Part shown: positions 1 through 7,565 of the stretch, one piece after another
Layout: each line of letters starts with the position of its first letter
Numbering within the stretch: position 1 is the stretch's first letter
From: Gordonia sihwensis NBRC 108236
GTDB lineage: Bacteria > Actinomycetota > Actinomycetes > Mycobacteriales > Mycobacteriaceae
Direction of reading: 5' to 3'
DNA: 64,000 nt
Assembly (NCBI RefSeq): GCF_000333035.1
Contig: NZ_BANU01000015.1
Span: 101,824 to 165,823, forward strand
Made by a program: the position numbers and the translations under genes
The notes under the pieces: generated by a model
Database searches by the model: none
What the model was told of the DNA's origin: nothing
What the model saw: the letters and a program-made list of their open reading frames with translations, nothing else

Positions 1-348
1 CAGTTCAGTCTCGCCAAATCGCATCCCGGCTTCGGCCCGATCGGGCCCTGGGTGGTCACTCCGGACGAACTGGAGAATCCGGACGATCTGGAGATCGCTT
101 GCGCGATCGACGGAGAAGAGGTCCAGAAGAGCTCGACCTCCGACCTGATCTTCTCCGTACCCGAACTGATCGCACAGCTCTCCGAGGTCGTCACGCTCTA
201 CCCGGGCGACCTGATCTTCACCGGGACCCCGGCCGGAGTCGGCCTCGCCGCGGATCCGCAACGCTACCTCGCCGCCGGCGAGGTGCTGACTACCAGCATC
301 GAGGGGCTGGGTCAGATGAGCCATCGCCTCGTCGCACCCCGCGACTGA
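1..348 (+). CDS. FAH-family hydrolase, C-terminal part (5' end outside window)
   Basis: The reading frame is open from base 1, so the true start lies upstream; a GTG at 52 is internal. The visible 115 residues carry the C-terminal fumarylacetoacetate hydrolase core: GPIGPWVV, SSTSDLIFSVPELI, YPGDLIFTGTPAGVG and a closing IEGLG. These enzymes are metal-dependent C-C hydrolases or decarboxylases of acylpyruvates and open-chain ring-cleavage products. The gene sits 17 nt before a flavin aromatic hydroxylase, which supports a role late in aromatic degradation. The substrate (fumarylpyruvate, acylpyruvate or a 2-hydroxymuconate derivative) cannot be told from this fragment. Confidence 0.85.
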   Translation, partial: QFSLAKSHPGFGPIGPWVVTPDELENPDDLEIACAIDGEEVQKSSTSDLIFSVPELIAQLSEVVTLYPGDLIFTGTPAGVGLAADPQRYLAAGEVLTTSIEGLGQMSHRLVAPRD

Positions 349-365
349 CGAGAAGGAGATAAGCC

Positions 366-2111
366 ATGAGAGTCGTCGAGACCGATGTGCTCGTCGTGGG
401 TGCCGGGCCCTCCGGACTGACAGCTGCGGCGTTCCTGGCGATGCACGGCGTCGATGCCGTCACGGTCACCAAGTACCCGCGTACCGCCAACACGCCGAGG
501 GCACACATCACGAACCAGCGCACCATGGAGGTCATGCGCGACCTCGGGATCGAGGATCAGGTGCGCAGCGTCTCCGTCCCCAACGAGTTGATGGCCGACA
601 ACGTGTGGGCCACCAGCATGGCGGGCAAGGAGATCGCCCGGGTGAAGACCTGGGGGACGAAGGTCGACCGTAAAGCGGATTACGAGGCGGGAAGCCCGTC
701 GGCCATGTGCAACATGCCCCAGCACCTGTTCGAGCCCTTGATCTTGCAGGGTGCGCTCGACCGCGGGGCCGACATCCGGTTCTCCACGGAACTGACCGAG
801 ATCTCGCAGGACGCCGACGGGGTCACCGCGACCGTTCGATACAGCCACACCGGTGAGACCTATCAGGTGCGGGCGAAGTACGCGATCGGCGCCGACGGCG
901 GTCGCTCGACGGTCGCCGAGCAGTTGGGCTTCTCACTCGAGGGAGAAACAGGGCTCGGCTACGCGGTCAACATCTGGCTCGAAGCCGATCTGTCCAAGTA
1001 CCGCGCTCACCGGCCGGGCGTGCTGTTCTGGACCGCACAGCCCGGCAAGGACTTCTGGCTCGGCTCCGGAGTCTTCATCACCGTGCGGCCGTGGAACGAG
1101 TGGGTGCTGGTGTTCATGTACGACCCGGACACCGAAGAGATCGACACCAGCGAGGAAGCCATGCTGCCTCGCATCTACAAGGCCATCGGTGACGACAGCA
1201 TTCCGGTCACGATCAAGAACGTCTCGACCTGGCAGGTCAATCACGTACTCGCCTCCGAGTACCAGCGGGGGCGGGTGTTTCTGGCCGGCGACGCCGCACA
1301 CCGCCACCCACCGGCGAACGGGTTGGGGTCCAACACCTCCATCCAAGACGCGTACAACCTCGCTTGGAAGCTCGCCGCGGTCGTCAAGGAGCAGGCCGGA
1401 CCATCTCTGCTCGAGAGCTACCACCAGGAGCGCCATCCGGTAGGCAGGCAGGTGGTGGACCGCGCCTTGAAGAGTGCAGACATCGTCGGGCGGGTCCCGT
1501 CGATCCTCGGCATCCGGCCGGGCCAGACCGACGAGGAAGGGTGGGCGGCGATCGACGAATTCTTCGCCGACACCGATGACGGACGCAAGCGGCGCAAGGC
1601 GCTTGAAGACTGCATCGACGAAAACGCCTACCATTTCCACGCGCACGGTGTCGAACTCGGCCATCGGTACACCTCGACGGCGGTGGTCGGCGACGGGACC
1701 CCGTTCCCGGCTCACACTCGCGATCCCGAGCTCTACTATCAACCGACCACTCATCCAGGCGCATATCTGCCGCATGTCTGGATCGAGCGGAACGGCGAAC
1801 AGATCTCGACACTCGATGCCGTCGGTCACGGCAGATTCACAGTGATCACCGGAATCGGCGGCGAGGCGTGGGTCGCGGCTGCCGAGAAGATCGGTGCGGA
1901 GGTGGGCGTCGAGATCGCGAGTGCCCCCATCGGTTACCGTCTCGCCTTCGACGACGTATACGGCGACTGGGCGCGAGCCCGCGAGATCTCCGACGGCGGC
2001 TGCCTGCTGGTCCGGCCCGACCGTCACATCGCCTGGCGGAGCCACGGCATGGCAGACGACCCGCTCAGCGCGCTGCGTGAAGCGATCGACGCCGTCCTGT
2101 CCCGAGTCTGA
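366..2111 (+). CDS. FAD-dependent aromatic hydroxylase (PheA/TfdB/MhpA type)
   Basis: This 581-residue flavoprotein monooxygenase would hydroxylate a phenolic or aromatic acid with NAD(P)H and O2. It shows the dinucleotide-binding GAGPSG at residues 12-17, a GADGGRS 'DG' motif near 175-182 and a VFLAGDAAHRHPPANGLG segment near 304-321 that contacts the flavin ribityl chain. Length and the GLGSNTSIQDAYNLAWKL stretch fit the phenol 2-monooxygenase/2,4-dichlorophenol hydroxylase group, with a C-terminal thioredoxin-like dimerisation region. A strong ribosome site (GAAGGAGAT) precedes the ATG. It lies between an FAH-type hydrolase and two SnoaL-like genes, so a single catabolic operon is inferred. 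Substrate is unknown. Confidence 0.85.
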   Translation: MRVVETDVLVVGAGPSGLTAAAFLAMHGVDAVTVTKYPRTANTPRAHITNQRTMEVMRDLGIEDQVRSVSVPNELMADNVWATSMAGKEIARVKTWGTKVDRKADYEAGSPSAMCNMPQHLFEPLILQGALDRGADIRFSTELTEISQDADGVTATVRYSHTGETYQVRAKYAIGADGGRSTVAEQLGFSLEGETGLGYAVNIWLEADLSKYRAHRPGVLFWTAQPGKDFWLGSGVFITVRPWNEWVLVFMYDPDTEEIDTSEEAMLPRIYKAIGDDSIPVTIKNVSTWQVNHVLASEYQRGRVFLAGDAAHRHPPANGLGSNTSIQDAYNLAWKLAAVVKEQAGPSLLESYHQERHPVGRQVVDRALKSADIVGRVPSILGIRPGQTDEEGWAAIDEFFADTDDGRKRRKALEDCIDENAYHFHAHGVELGHRYTSTAVVGDGTPFPAHTRDPELYYQPTTHPGAYLPHVWIERNGEQISTLDAVGHGRFTVITGIGGEAWVAAAEKIGAEVGVEIASAPIGYRLAFDDVYGDWARAREISDGGCLLVRPDRHIAWRSHGMADDPLSALREAIDAVLSRV

Positions 2112-2141
2112 CTCCGCTCCATCTGATGAAGGAGGCTTCCA

Positions 2142-2456
2142 ATGACCATCACGACCGGCACCATGACCGACGAACAGCGTAAGTCAGTCGCTCTGGAGTT
2201 CCTCAAACGCGTCGATACCGGTGGCGACGTCATCGAACTCTTCGCCGGCGACGCTCTGTTCTGCTTCCCCAAGTACGGCATGGTTCGAGGCGTCGAGAAG
2301 ATCGAGGAGTTCCTCGGCGAACTCGGCGGAATCATCTCGTCGATCGAACACCACTCCGCCTACTTCAACTACATCGTCGACGGCGACAGGGTCGTCGTCG
2401 AAGGCACCAGCCACGCCGACGCCGACTCCGCCCGCTACCCGTGGCTCACCAGATAA
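2142..2456 (+). CDS. Short SnoaL/NTF2-like protein, probably C-terminally truncated
   Basis: The product has 104 residues with an NTF2-fold start (an N-terminal helix, then FAGDALFCFPKYG and a VDGDRVVVEGTSHAD strand). Related SnoaL-like proteins in aromatic operons usually continue another 25-40 residues through two beta strands (an 'F.DVFE..DGLI' segment). Here the frame stops just after the GTSHAD strand, and I could not read a matching continuation in the other frames before the next gene. AAGGAGG lies 5-12 nt before the ATG. It may be a cofactor-free isomerase/cyclase or binding protein, or a decaying duplicate of the next gene's family. Confidence 0.65.
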   Translation: MTITTGTMTDEQRKSVALEFLKRVDTGGDVIELFAGDALFCFPKYGMVRGVEKIEEFLGELGGIISSIEHHSAYFNYIVDGDRVVVEGTSHADADSARYPWLTR

Positions 2457-2488
2457 CCGCTCCCGATCTACTGTAAGGACCCTCACTC

Positions 2489-3001
2489 ATGACGACCATG
2501 CGCCCGGACGCAGAACTGTCCCGCGACGAGATCATCGCCCGTAACCTCGCGGTGGTCCAAGAGCACTTCCACAATGAGAACCCCGACGACGTCGACAAGG
2601 CGATCGCCCTCTACGCGTCCGATATCTCCTGGGAAGCCCCGAACCGCGGCCTCGTTTACACCGATGCCGCCGAGGTGCGCAGCGCCTACATGAAGATCTT
2701 TCGCACGCTGCAATTCCATTCGCTCACCACGTTGCGACGCTTCGGCACGGAGCAGTTCGTGTTCGATGACGCGATTGCCGACGTGACCGTGATCGGTGAC
2801 GAGATGCCCAATCTGCCGTTCCCCATCGGCACTCGGATCAGCCTGCGGCTGGTGCACTGTTTCGAACTCCGAGACGGTGAGATCACCAAGGAGATCGCAT
2901 ACGAGATGTGGCGTGACGCCGCCGGTCCGCTGGTCAACGACGCAGTCCCGCCGGGGTCGTCGGTGGAGTACTTTCCCGAACCGGACGACGCCGAAGGCTG
3001 A
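2489..3001 (+). CDS. SnoaL-like (NTF2-fold) protein
   Basis: A 170-residue NTF2-like protein: an N-terminal helical part (IIARNLAVVQEHF), a DISWEAPNRG strand, a second strand pair (FVFDDAIADVTVIG) and the closing LVHCFELRDGEITKEIAYEMW hairpin that the preceding short paralogue lacks. The fold covers ketosteroid-isomerase-like and polyketide-cyclase-like enzymes as well as non-catalytic proteins, so no reaction can be assigned. It starts 32 nt after its shorter relative and ends 8 nt before an acyl-CoA ligase, within the inferred aromatic/carboxylic acid catabolic operon. Confidence 0.75.
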   Translation: MTTMRPDAELSRDEIIARNLAVVQEHFHNENPDDVDKAIALYASDISWEAPNRGLVYTDAAEVRSAYMKIFRTLQFHSLTTLRRFGTEQFVFDDAIADVTVIGDEMPNLPFPIGTRISLRLVHCFELRDGEITKEIAYEMWRDAAGPLVNDAVPPGSSVEYFPEPDDAEG

Positions 3002-3009
3002 CGGGCACG

Positions 3010-4524
3010 ATGAACACTGCAACTCTGCTGGCAGCGAGCTCGCTTCGGGTGCCGACACGGGACGCTTGGCGCTACGGCGACCGATCGGCGAGCTACGCGG
3101 TCGCCAGCGATCGGATCGCACGGATGGCCGGCGGCCTCAGGGCGTCCGGGCTCCGTAGCGGCGATCGGGTGGTCCTCGTCCTGCCGAATGGACCCGAACT
3201 CTTCGAATTGCTGTGGGCGACGCTCTGGGCCGGGCTGGTGGTGGTACCTGTCAACCGTCACCTGCACCCCCGAGAAGTGTCGTACGTTCTCGACCACTGC
3301 GCGGCGAAACTCGTGGTCATCGCGCCTGAGACGGCCGCCGCAGTGAGCTGCGGCACGTCCGAAGCCACTGTGCTGCGGACCGACTCGGCAGCATACGAGG
3401 CGCTCCCCGTCGGGCAACCGGTCCCTGTCGCCGACGTCCGCCCCGAGGACCCAGCGTGGATCTTCTACACTTCGGGGACCACCGGGCGTCCCAAAGGTGC
3501 CACTCTCACGCACCGGAATCTGCTGAGCATGACGCTCAATTACTACGCCGACATCGATCCGGTCGGTGACGACGCCGTCTATTTGCACGCTGCTCCGCTC
3601 ACCCACGGCAGCGGGCTCTACCTGCTCCCCGCGGTGGGCCACGGAGCAGTCAACGTGATCTCGTCGGCCGGCAGCTTCGATCCAGCCGACTATCTCGCCC
3701 TCGCCCAGTCCGACCGGGTCACCCACGGAGCGTTCCTCGCGCCCACCATGCTGCGTCGTCTCACCGACGAGGTCCGAGGGGGTTCGGCACCGGCGGTTCC
3801 GCACCTGCGCAGCCTGGTCATCGGCGGAGCCGCGCTGTATCAAGAAGATCTGCAGGACGCGCTCGATACGTTCGGTCCCATCATCACCCAGATGTACGGA
3901 CAGGGCGAGTGCCCCATGACGATAGCCGTGATGAAACCGGACGAGGTTCCCCACGACAGCGCCGATCCTCGGCGCAGATCCTGCGGCCAGCCGTTCACCG
4001 GCGTCGAGGTGCGGGTGGTGAACGACGACGGTGCCGACTCGCCTGCAGGTACAACCGGAGAGATCCAAGTCCGCGGCGATGTCGTCATGGCGGGGTACTG
4101 GTCAGATCCGAACGCGACCGCGGCCGCCATCAGCGACGGGTGGCTGCGCACCGGAGATGTCGGGCACTTCGATGAGAACGGGTTCCTCTACCTCACCGAC
4201 CGGTCCAAAGACGTCATCATCAGCGGTGGCTCCAACATCTATCCCCGCGAAGTGGAAGAGGTCCTGCTCGCTCATCCGGCTGTCTACGAGGCCGCAGTGG
4301 TCGGCGTCCCCGACCCCGAATGGGGCGAGAACGTATGCGCGTTCGTCGTGACCGGCCCGGGCGCCGACGTCACCGAACCGCAGCTCATCGCTCACACCCG
4401 TGCGCACTTGGCGTCCTTCAAGAAGCCCAAGTCCGTCACATTTCTCGACGAGCTTCCCAAGAATGCCAACGGAAAGGTCGTCAAACGGGCCCTGCGGAAC
4501 CTCCGAACCGGAGCGAACGGCTGA
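3010..4524 (+). CDS. Acyl/aryl-CoA ligase (AMP-forming)
   Basis: A 504-residue ANL-superfamily ligase that adenylates a carboxylate and transfers it to CoA. Visible core motifs are the P-loop-like YTSGTTGRPKGA near residue 155, YGQGECPMT near 296, GWLRTGDVG with the following DRSKDVIISGGSNIYPREVE hinge segment near 377-415, and the C-terminal catalytic lysine in LPKNANGKVVKR near 490. It is the last + strand gene of the cluster; the next gene is convergent. Its likely role is to activate an aromatic or aliphatic acid made by the upstream hydroxylase/hydrolase pair. Chain length or ring preference cannot be read from sequence. Confidence 0.85.
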   Translation: MNTATLLAASSLRVPTRDAWRYGDRSASYAVASDRIARMAGGLRASGLRSGDRVVLVLPNGPELFELLWATLWAGLVVVPVNRHLHPREVSYVLDHCAAKLVVIAPETAAAVSCGTSEATVLRTDSAAYEALPVGQPVPVADVRPEDPAWIFYTSGTTGRPKGATLTHRNLLSMTLNYYADIDPVGDDAVYLHAAPLTHGSGLYLLPAVGHGAVNVISSAGSFDPADYLALAQSDRVTHGAFLAPTMLRRLTDEVRGGSAPAVPHLRSLVIGGAALYQEDLQDALDTFGPIITQMYGQGECPMTIAVMKPDEVPHDSADPRRRSCGQPFTGVEVRVVNDDGADSPAGTTGEIQVRGDVVMAGYWSDPNATAAAISDGWLRTGDVGHFDENGFLYLTDRSKDVIISGGSNIYPREVEEVLLAHPAVYEAAVVGVPDPEWGENVCAFVVTGPGADVTEPQLIAHTRAHLASFKKPKSVTFLDELPKNANGKVVKRALRNLRTGANG

Positions 4525-4545
4525 CCGTGATCCCCGGCCCGGACC

Positions 4546-6180
4546 TTACACCAGCCAGGCGGCGGCGCCGGGGAGCAGCAGACCGCCCTCCAGCGGGGTA
4601 CTGACCAGGAGGATCTGTCCGGGCGGAAGCGGTACCGGGCGATCGGAGGCGTTGAGCGCACAGATGAGGCCGCCGGGCCGGCGGAAGGCGAGGCAGCCCT
4701 CGGGGGCGCCGTACCACTGCACGGTGTCACCGGAGAACTCCGGACGTGCGTAGCGCAGTTCGATCGCCTGCCGGTACAGAGACAGCATCGAGTAGATGTC
4801 CTCGAGCTGAGACTCCACGGTCAGTGCCGCCCAGTCGGCGGGGATCGGCAGCCAGGTGTCCGACCGGCTGCTGAATCCGAAGGGCGGCTCGGTGCCCTCC
4901 CACGGCAGCGGAACCCGACAGCCGTCGCGGCCGCGGTCGGTGTGACCGGAGTTCTCCCAGACCGGGTCGACGAGTGCGTCGTCGGGCAGATCGACGTTGG
5001 GCAGACCGAGTTCGGCACCGTTGTAGATGAAGACGGTGCCCGGCAGCGCCAGCTCCACCATGATCATCGCCCGCGCTCGGATGGTGCCGATGGCGAGGAG
5101 GTCGTCGGGCGTGCGCCCGTCGGCCGCCTCACCGGTGGGCTGGTAGCGCGTCACCTCGCGCGGCACATCGTGGTTCGAGAGGGTCCACGTCGGCACCGCG
5201 CCGACCGAGGCGGTGGCGGCCAGCGACTCGGTGATCGCCTCCTTGATCTCATCGGCGTCGAATCCGGCGGTGGCCAGCCGGAAGTTGAAGCCCAGATGCA
5301 GTTCGTCCGGCCGGACGTACCGTGAGAAGGCTTCGTTGGAGCGGACCCACACCTCGCCGACGTTGAAGGTTCCGGGGTATTCGTCCATCACCGACCGGAT
5401 CGCGCGGTGGATGTCGTGGACGGCCTCGTTGTTGAACCGCGGATCGTCGTCGGAGTGCAGCAGCACCTCGGCCGGGTGCTCCAGGTCGGGCAGGCCGTCG
5501 GGCTTGGCCATGCCGTGCGCGACGTCGATGCGGAAGCCGTCGATGCCGCGGTCGAGCCAGAAGCGCATGGTCGTCTGCAGGTCGGCGAGGACCTCCGGGT
5601 TGTTCCAGTTCAGATCGGGCTGCTCGGGAGCGAACAGGTGCAGATACCACTGGCCGGGGCGGCCGTCGGGCTCCACGATCCGCGTCCACGCCGGACCTCC
5701 GAAGACGCTGGTCCAGTTGTTCGGCGGCAGCTCGCCGTCATCGCCGCGTCCGTCGGCGAAGATGTAGCGCTCGCGCTCGGGGCTGCCCGGGGCCGCTCCC
5801 AGCGCGCCGGAGAACCACGGATGCTGGTCGCTGGTGTGGTTGGGGACGAGATCCATCGTCACCCGGATGTCGCGGTCGTGGGCCTGGCGAATGAGCTCGT
5901 CGAAGGTGTCCAGGTCGCCGAAGAGGGGATCGATCGCGCGGGGGTCGGAGACGTCGTATCCGTGGTCGGCCATCGGTGAGCGCATGATCGGCGAGAGCCA
6001 GATCGCGTCCACGCCGAGCAGTTCGAGATATCCCAGCTTGTCGATCAGCCCGGCGAGGTCGCCGACGCCGTCGCCGCTGAGATCCGAGAACGATCGGGGA
6101 TACACCTGGTAGACGACGGCCGACCGCCACCACTGGGCGTCGTCGGTCGCGGGGACGTTCGCCATGCTCTGCTCACTCAC
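4546..6180 (-). CDS. aglA: GH13 alpha-glucosidase / oligo-1,6-glucosidase type
   Basis: A 544-residue glycoside hydrolase family 13 enzyme without signal peptide, expected to hydrolyse terminal alpha-glucosidic bonds of short maltooligosaccharides or isomaltose in the cytoplasm. The TIM barrel starts with YQVYPRSFSD; DLVPNHTSD is conserved region I. The catalytic residues read as Asp219 in GFRIDVAHG (nucleophile), Glu276 in VGEVWV (acid/base) and Asp338 in LSNHD. The GTG at 6180 gives the longest form; ATG at 6165 is an alternative. It lies next to the truncated haemoglobin gene, the same pairing as aglA-glbO in M. tuberculosis. The symbol is by synteny. Confidence 0.85.
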   Translation of the reverse strand: MSEQSMANVPATDDAQWWRSAVVYQVYPRSFSDLSGDGVGDLAGLIDKLGYLELLGVDAIWLSPIMRSPMADHGYDVSDPRAIDPLFGDLDTFDELIRQAHDRDIRVTMDLVPNHTSDQHPWFSGALGAAPGSPERERYIFADGRGDDGELPPNNWTSVFGGPAWTRIVEPDGRPGQWYLHLFAPEQPDLNWNNPEVLADLQTTMRFWLDRGIDGFRIDVAHGMAKPDGLPDLEHPAEVLLHSDDDPRFNNEAVHDIHRAIRSVMDEYPGTFNVGEVWVRSNEAFSRYVRPDELHLGFNFRLATAGFDADEIKEAITESLAATASVGAVPTWTLSNHDVPREVTRYQPTGEAADGRTPDDLLAIGTIRARAMIMVELALPGTVFIYNGAELGLPNVDLPDDALVDPVWENSGHTDRGRDGCRVPLPWEGTEPPFGFSSRSDTWLPIPADWAALTVESQLEDIYSMLSLYRQAIELRYARPEFSGDTVQWYGAPEGCLAFRRPGGLICALNASDRPVPLPPGQILLVSTPLEGGLLLPGAAAWLV

Positions 6181-6234
6181 CGTCTTCTGTTCCCTCTCCT
6201 GCCTTCACTGAATCGTTCATACCCGCGCGGTGGG

Positions 6235-6627
6235 TCAGAACGGGCTGTTGACGAGCGTGTCGGCCGCCATGGTGACGTAGTCGGTCAGAGCCCGGCGATG
6301 CTCATCGTCCAGAACGTCCGATTCGATCGACTCGATGGCGATGTTCATGCACCGTAACCACGCGTCTCGTTCGATGGGGCCGATCTTGTAGGGGACGTGA
6401 CGCATTCGCAATCGCGGGTGGCCGCGCTCCTCGCTGTAGGTGTGCGGCCCGCCCCAGTACTGCTCCAAGAACATTCGCAGACGTCGCTCGGCCGGGCCGA
6501 GGTCCTCCTCCGGGTACATCGGCCGGAGGATCTCATCGGCCGCGACCTCCTCATAGAAGCGTGCGGTGATCCGGCGGAACGTCTCGTGACCGCCGGCTTC
6601 CTCGTAGAACGTGCTCACGCTCACCAT
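6235..6627 (-). CDS. glbO: Group 2 truncated haemoglobin (trHbO)
   Basis: A 130-residue truncated haemoglobin, close in length and sequence to mycobacterial GlbO. Aligned by eye with the M. tuberculosis protein (offset of two), the haem-pocket residues are Tyr25 (B10), Tyr38 (CD1, in MYPEEDL), proximal His77 (F8, in [10 protein letters not shown]) and Trp90 (G8, in ERDAWLRCM), all diagnostic of group 2. The family binds O2 tightly and has been linked to NO/peroxide handling and respiration at the membrane. Its stop lies 54 nt upstream of the glucosidase start, so the two may be co-transcribed. Confidence 0.93.
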   Translation of the reverse strand: MVSVSTFYEEAGGHETFRRITARFYEEVAADEILRPMYPEEDLGPAERRLRMFLEQYWGGPHTYSEERGHPRLRMRHVPYKIGPIERDAWLRCMNIAIESIESDVLDDEHRRALTDYVTMAADTLVNSPF

Positions 6628-6772
6628 TGTCCACTATCGCCCCCGTGGCATCTACGACACTGTGTAGGCCCTCCGGCGACAGCGCCGCACGCGGTGCGAT
6701 AAATTGAACCAGACGATCTGCACACGGCAGGTCTCCGCGCTTAGCTCCGAGCGCTAGTCGAAAGGGTGGGGT

Positions 6773-7021
6773 GTGGATCAACTTCTTGTCCCCGTCGGAA
6801 TGACCGTCGTGGTGCTGTGTGTGATCGCAGTGGCGCTGTGTGTGGTCTCGATGGTGTTCTCTTTTGGAATGAAGCGGCCGAAGGTCACCGAGTACACGCT
6901 CGATCAGCCGTGGGAGAACGGTCCCACTCTGTTCAGCGCGACCGACATCGAGCCGATGGCCCTGAGCCGGCACTTCGAGCCGGGTGATGTCGAGGGAGGT
7001 TCGGCAAGTGGCAAGTGGTGA
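6773..7021 (+). CDS. Small single-pass membrane protein of unknown function
   Basis: The 82-residue product begins at a GTG and has one strong hydrophobic segment (about residues 5-30, VGMTVVVLCVIAVALCVVSM), followed by a hydrophilic tail with WENGPTLFSATDIEPMALSRH. I do not recognise a family. The 3' end overlaps the start of the DUF5130 gene by 14 nt, which suggests translational coupling and a shared job. It lies between glbO (divergent) and pepN, where mycobacteria also have small conserved genes. Confidence 0.7.
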   Translation: MDQLLVPVGMTVVVLCVIAVALCVVSMVFSFGMKRPKVTEYTLDQPWENGPTLFSATDIEPMALSRHFEPGDVEGGSASGKW

Positions 7022-7490
7022 TGTGACTCAGCAGAGCACGGCGGTCGCGCCGTCGAACGGTCTTCCGCTCGGCACCGTCGTCACCAGCAGCGGCCGCATC
7101 TCGGCCGCGCTGTTCCCGGGCGACGGCTTCGGCACCCCGCCCTTCACCCGCGACGAGTTGATCATGCTCGACGACGCTCTCAGCCAGGCCAGCGAGGTCG
7201 CCCTCGTGCGCTTCTCGGTCTACATCGGCGAGTTGGGATCCGACCCGGTCGCCGGCGCCCGCGAGATCCTCGCTCAGGCGCCCGAGCCCGCCCACGGCGC
7301 GCTCATTGCGGTGTCGCCGAACTCGAAGGACGTCGCCGTCGTGTCCGGTGCGCTGGTCGCGGGCCGGGTCAACGACCGCGTCGCGGAGCTCGGCGTCTCG
7401 GCCGCGCTGTCGTCGTTCAAGCGGGGCGACCTGATCGACGGACTGGTCTCCGCGCTGCGCGTGATGGCCACGGCTGTCGACCGTCCCTGA
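7008..7490 (+). CDS. DUF5130 (TPM-like domain) protein
   Basis: I place the start at GTG 7008 because GAGGGAGG lies 8 nt upstream; a GTG at 6984 would add eight residues but has no such site. The 160-residue product contains an FTRDELIMLDDALSQASE helix, VRFSVYIGELG and a pattern of alternating strands and helices ending in a conserved DLIDGLVSAL helix. This resembles the actinobacterial family called DUF5130 (Rv2468c neighbourhood in M. tuberculosis), related to TPM domains. No enzymatic motif is visible. The function is unknown; coupling to the upstream membrane protein is inferred from the overlap. Confidence 0.75.
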   Translation: MASGDVTQQSTAVAPSNGLPLGTVVTSSGRISAALFPGDGFGTPPFTRDELIMLDDALSQASEVALVRFSVYIGELGSDPVAGAREILAQAPEPAHGALIAVSPNSKDVAVVSGALVAGRVNDRVAELGVSAALSSFKRGDLIDGLVSALRVMATAVDRP

Positions 7491-7505
7491 ATCCGACTCA
7501 CCGAC

Positions 7506-7533
7506 ACAGGCCCCGCCGAACGGCGGGGCCTGT
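7506..7533. terminator. Hairpin terminator between convergent genes
   Basis: A 13-bp perfect inverted repeat (ACAGGCCCCGCCG / CGGCGGGGCCTGT) followed by CTCGTTT on the + side. It lies between the DUF5130 stop and the pepN stop, so it can serve both directions. Confidence 0.75.
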
Positions 7534-7565
7534 CTCGTTTCGCTGGGCTGATGCCCGCGGGCGCG

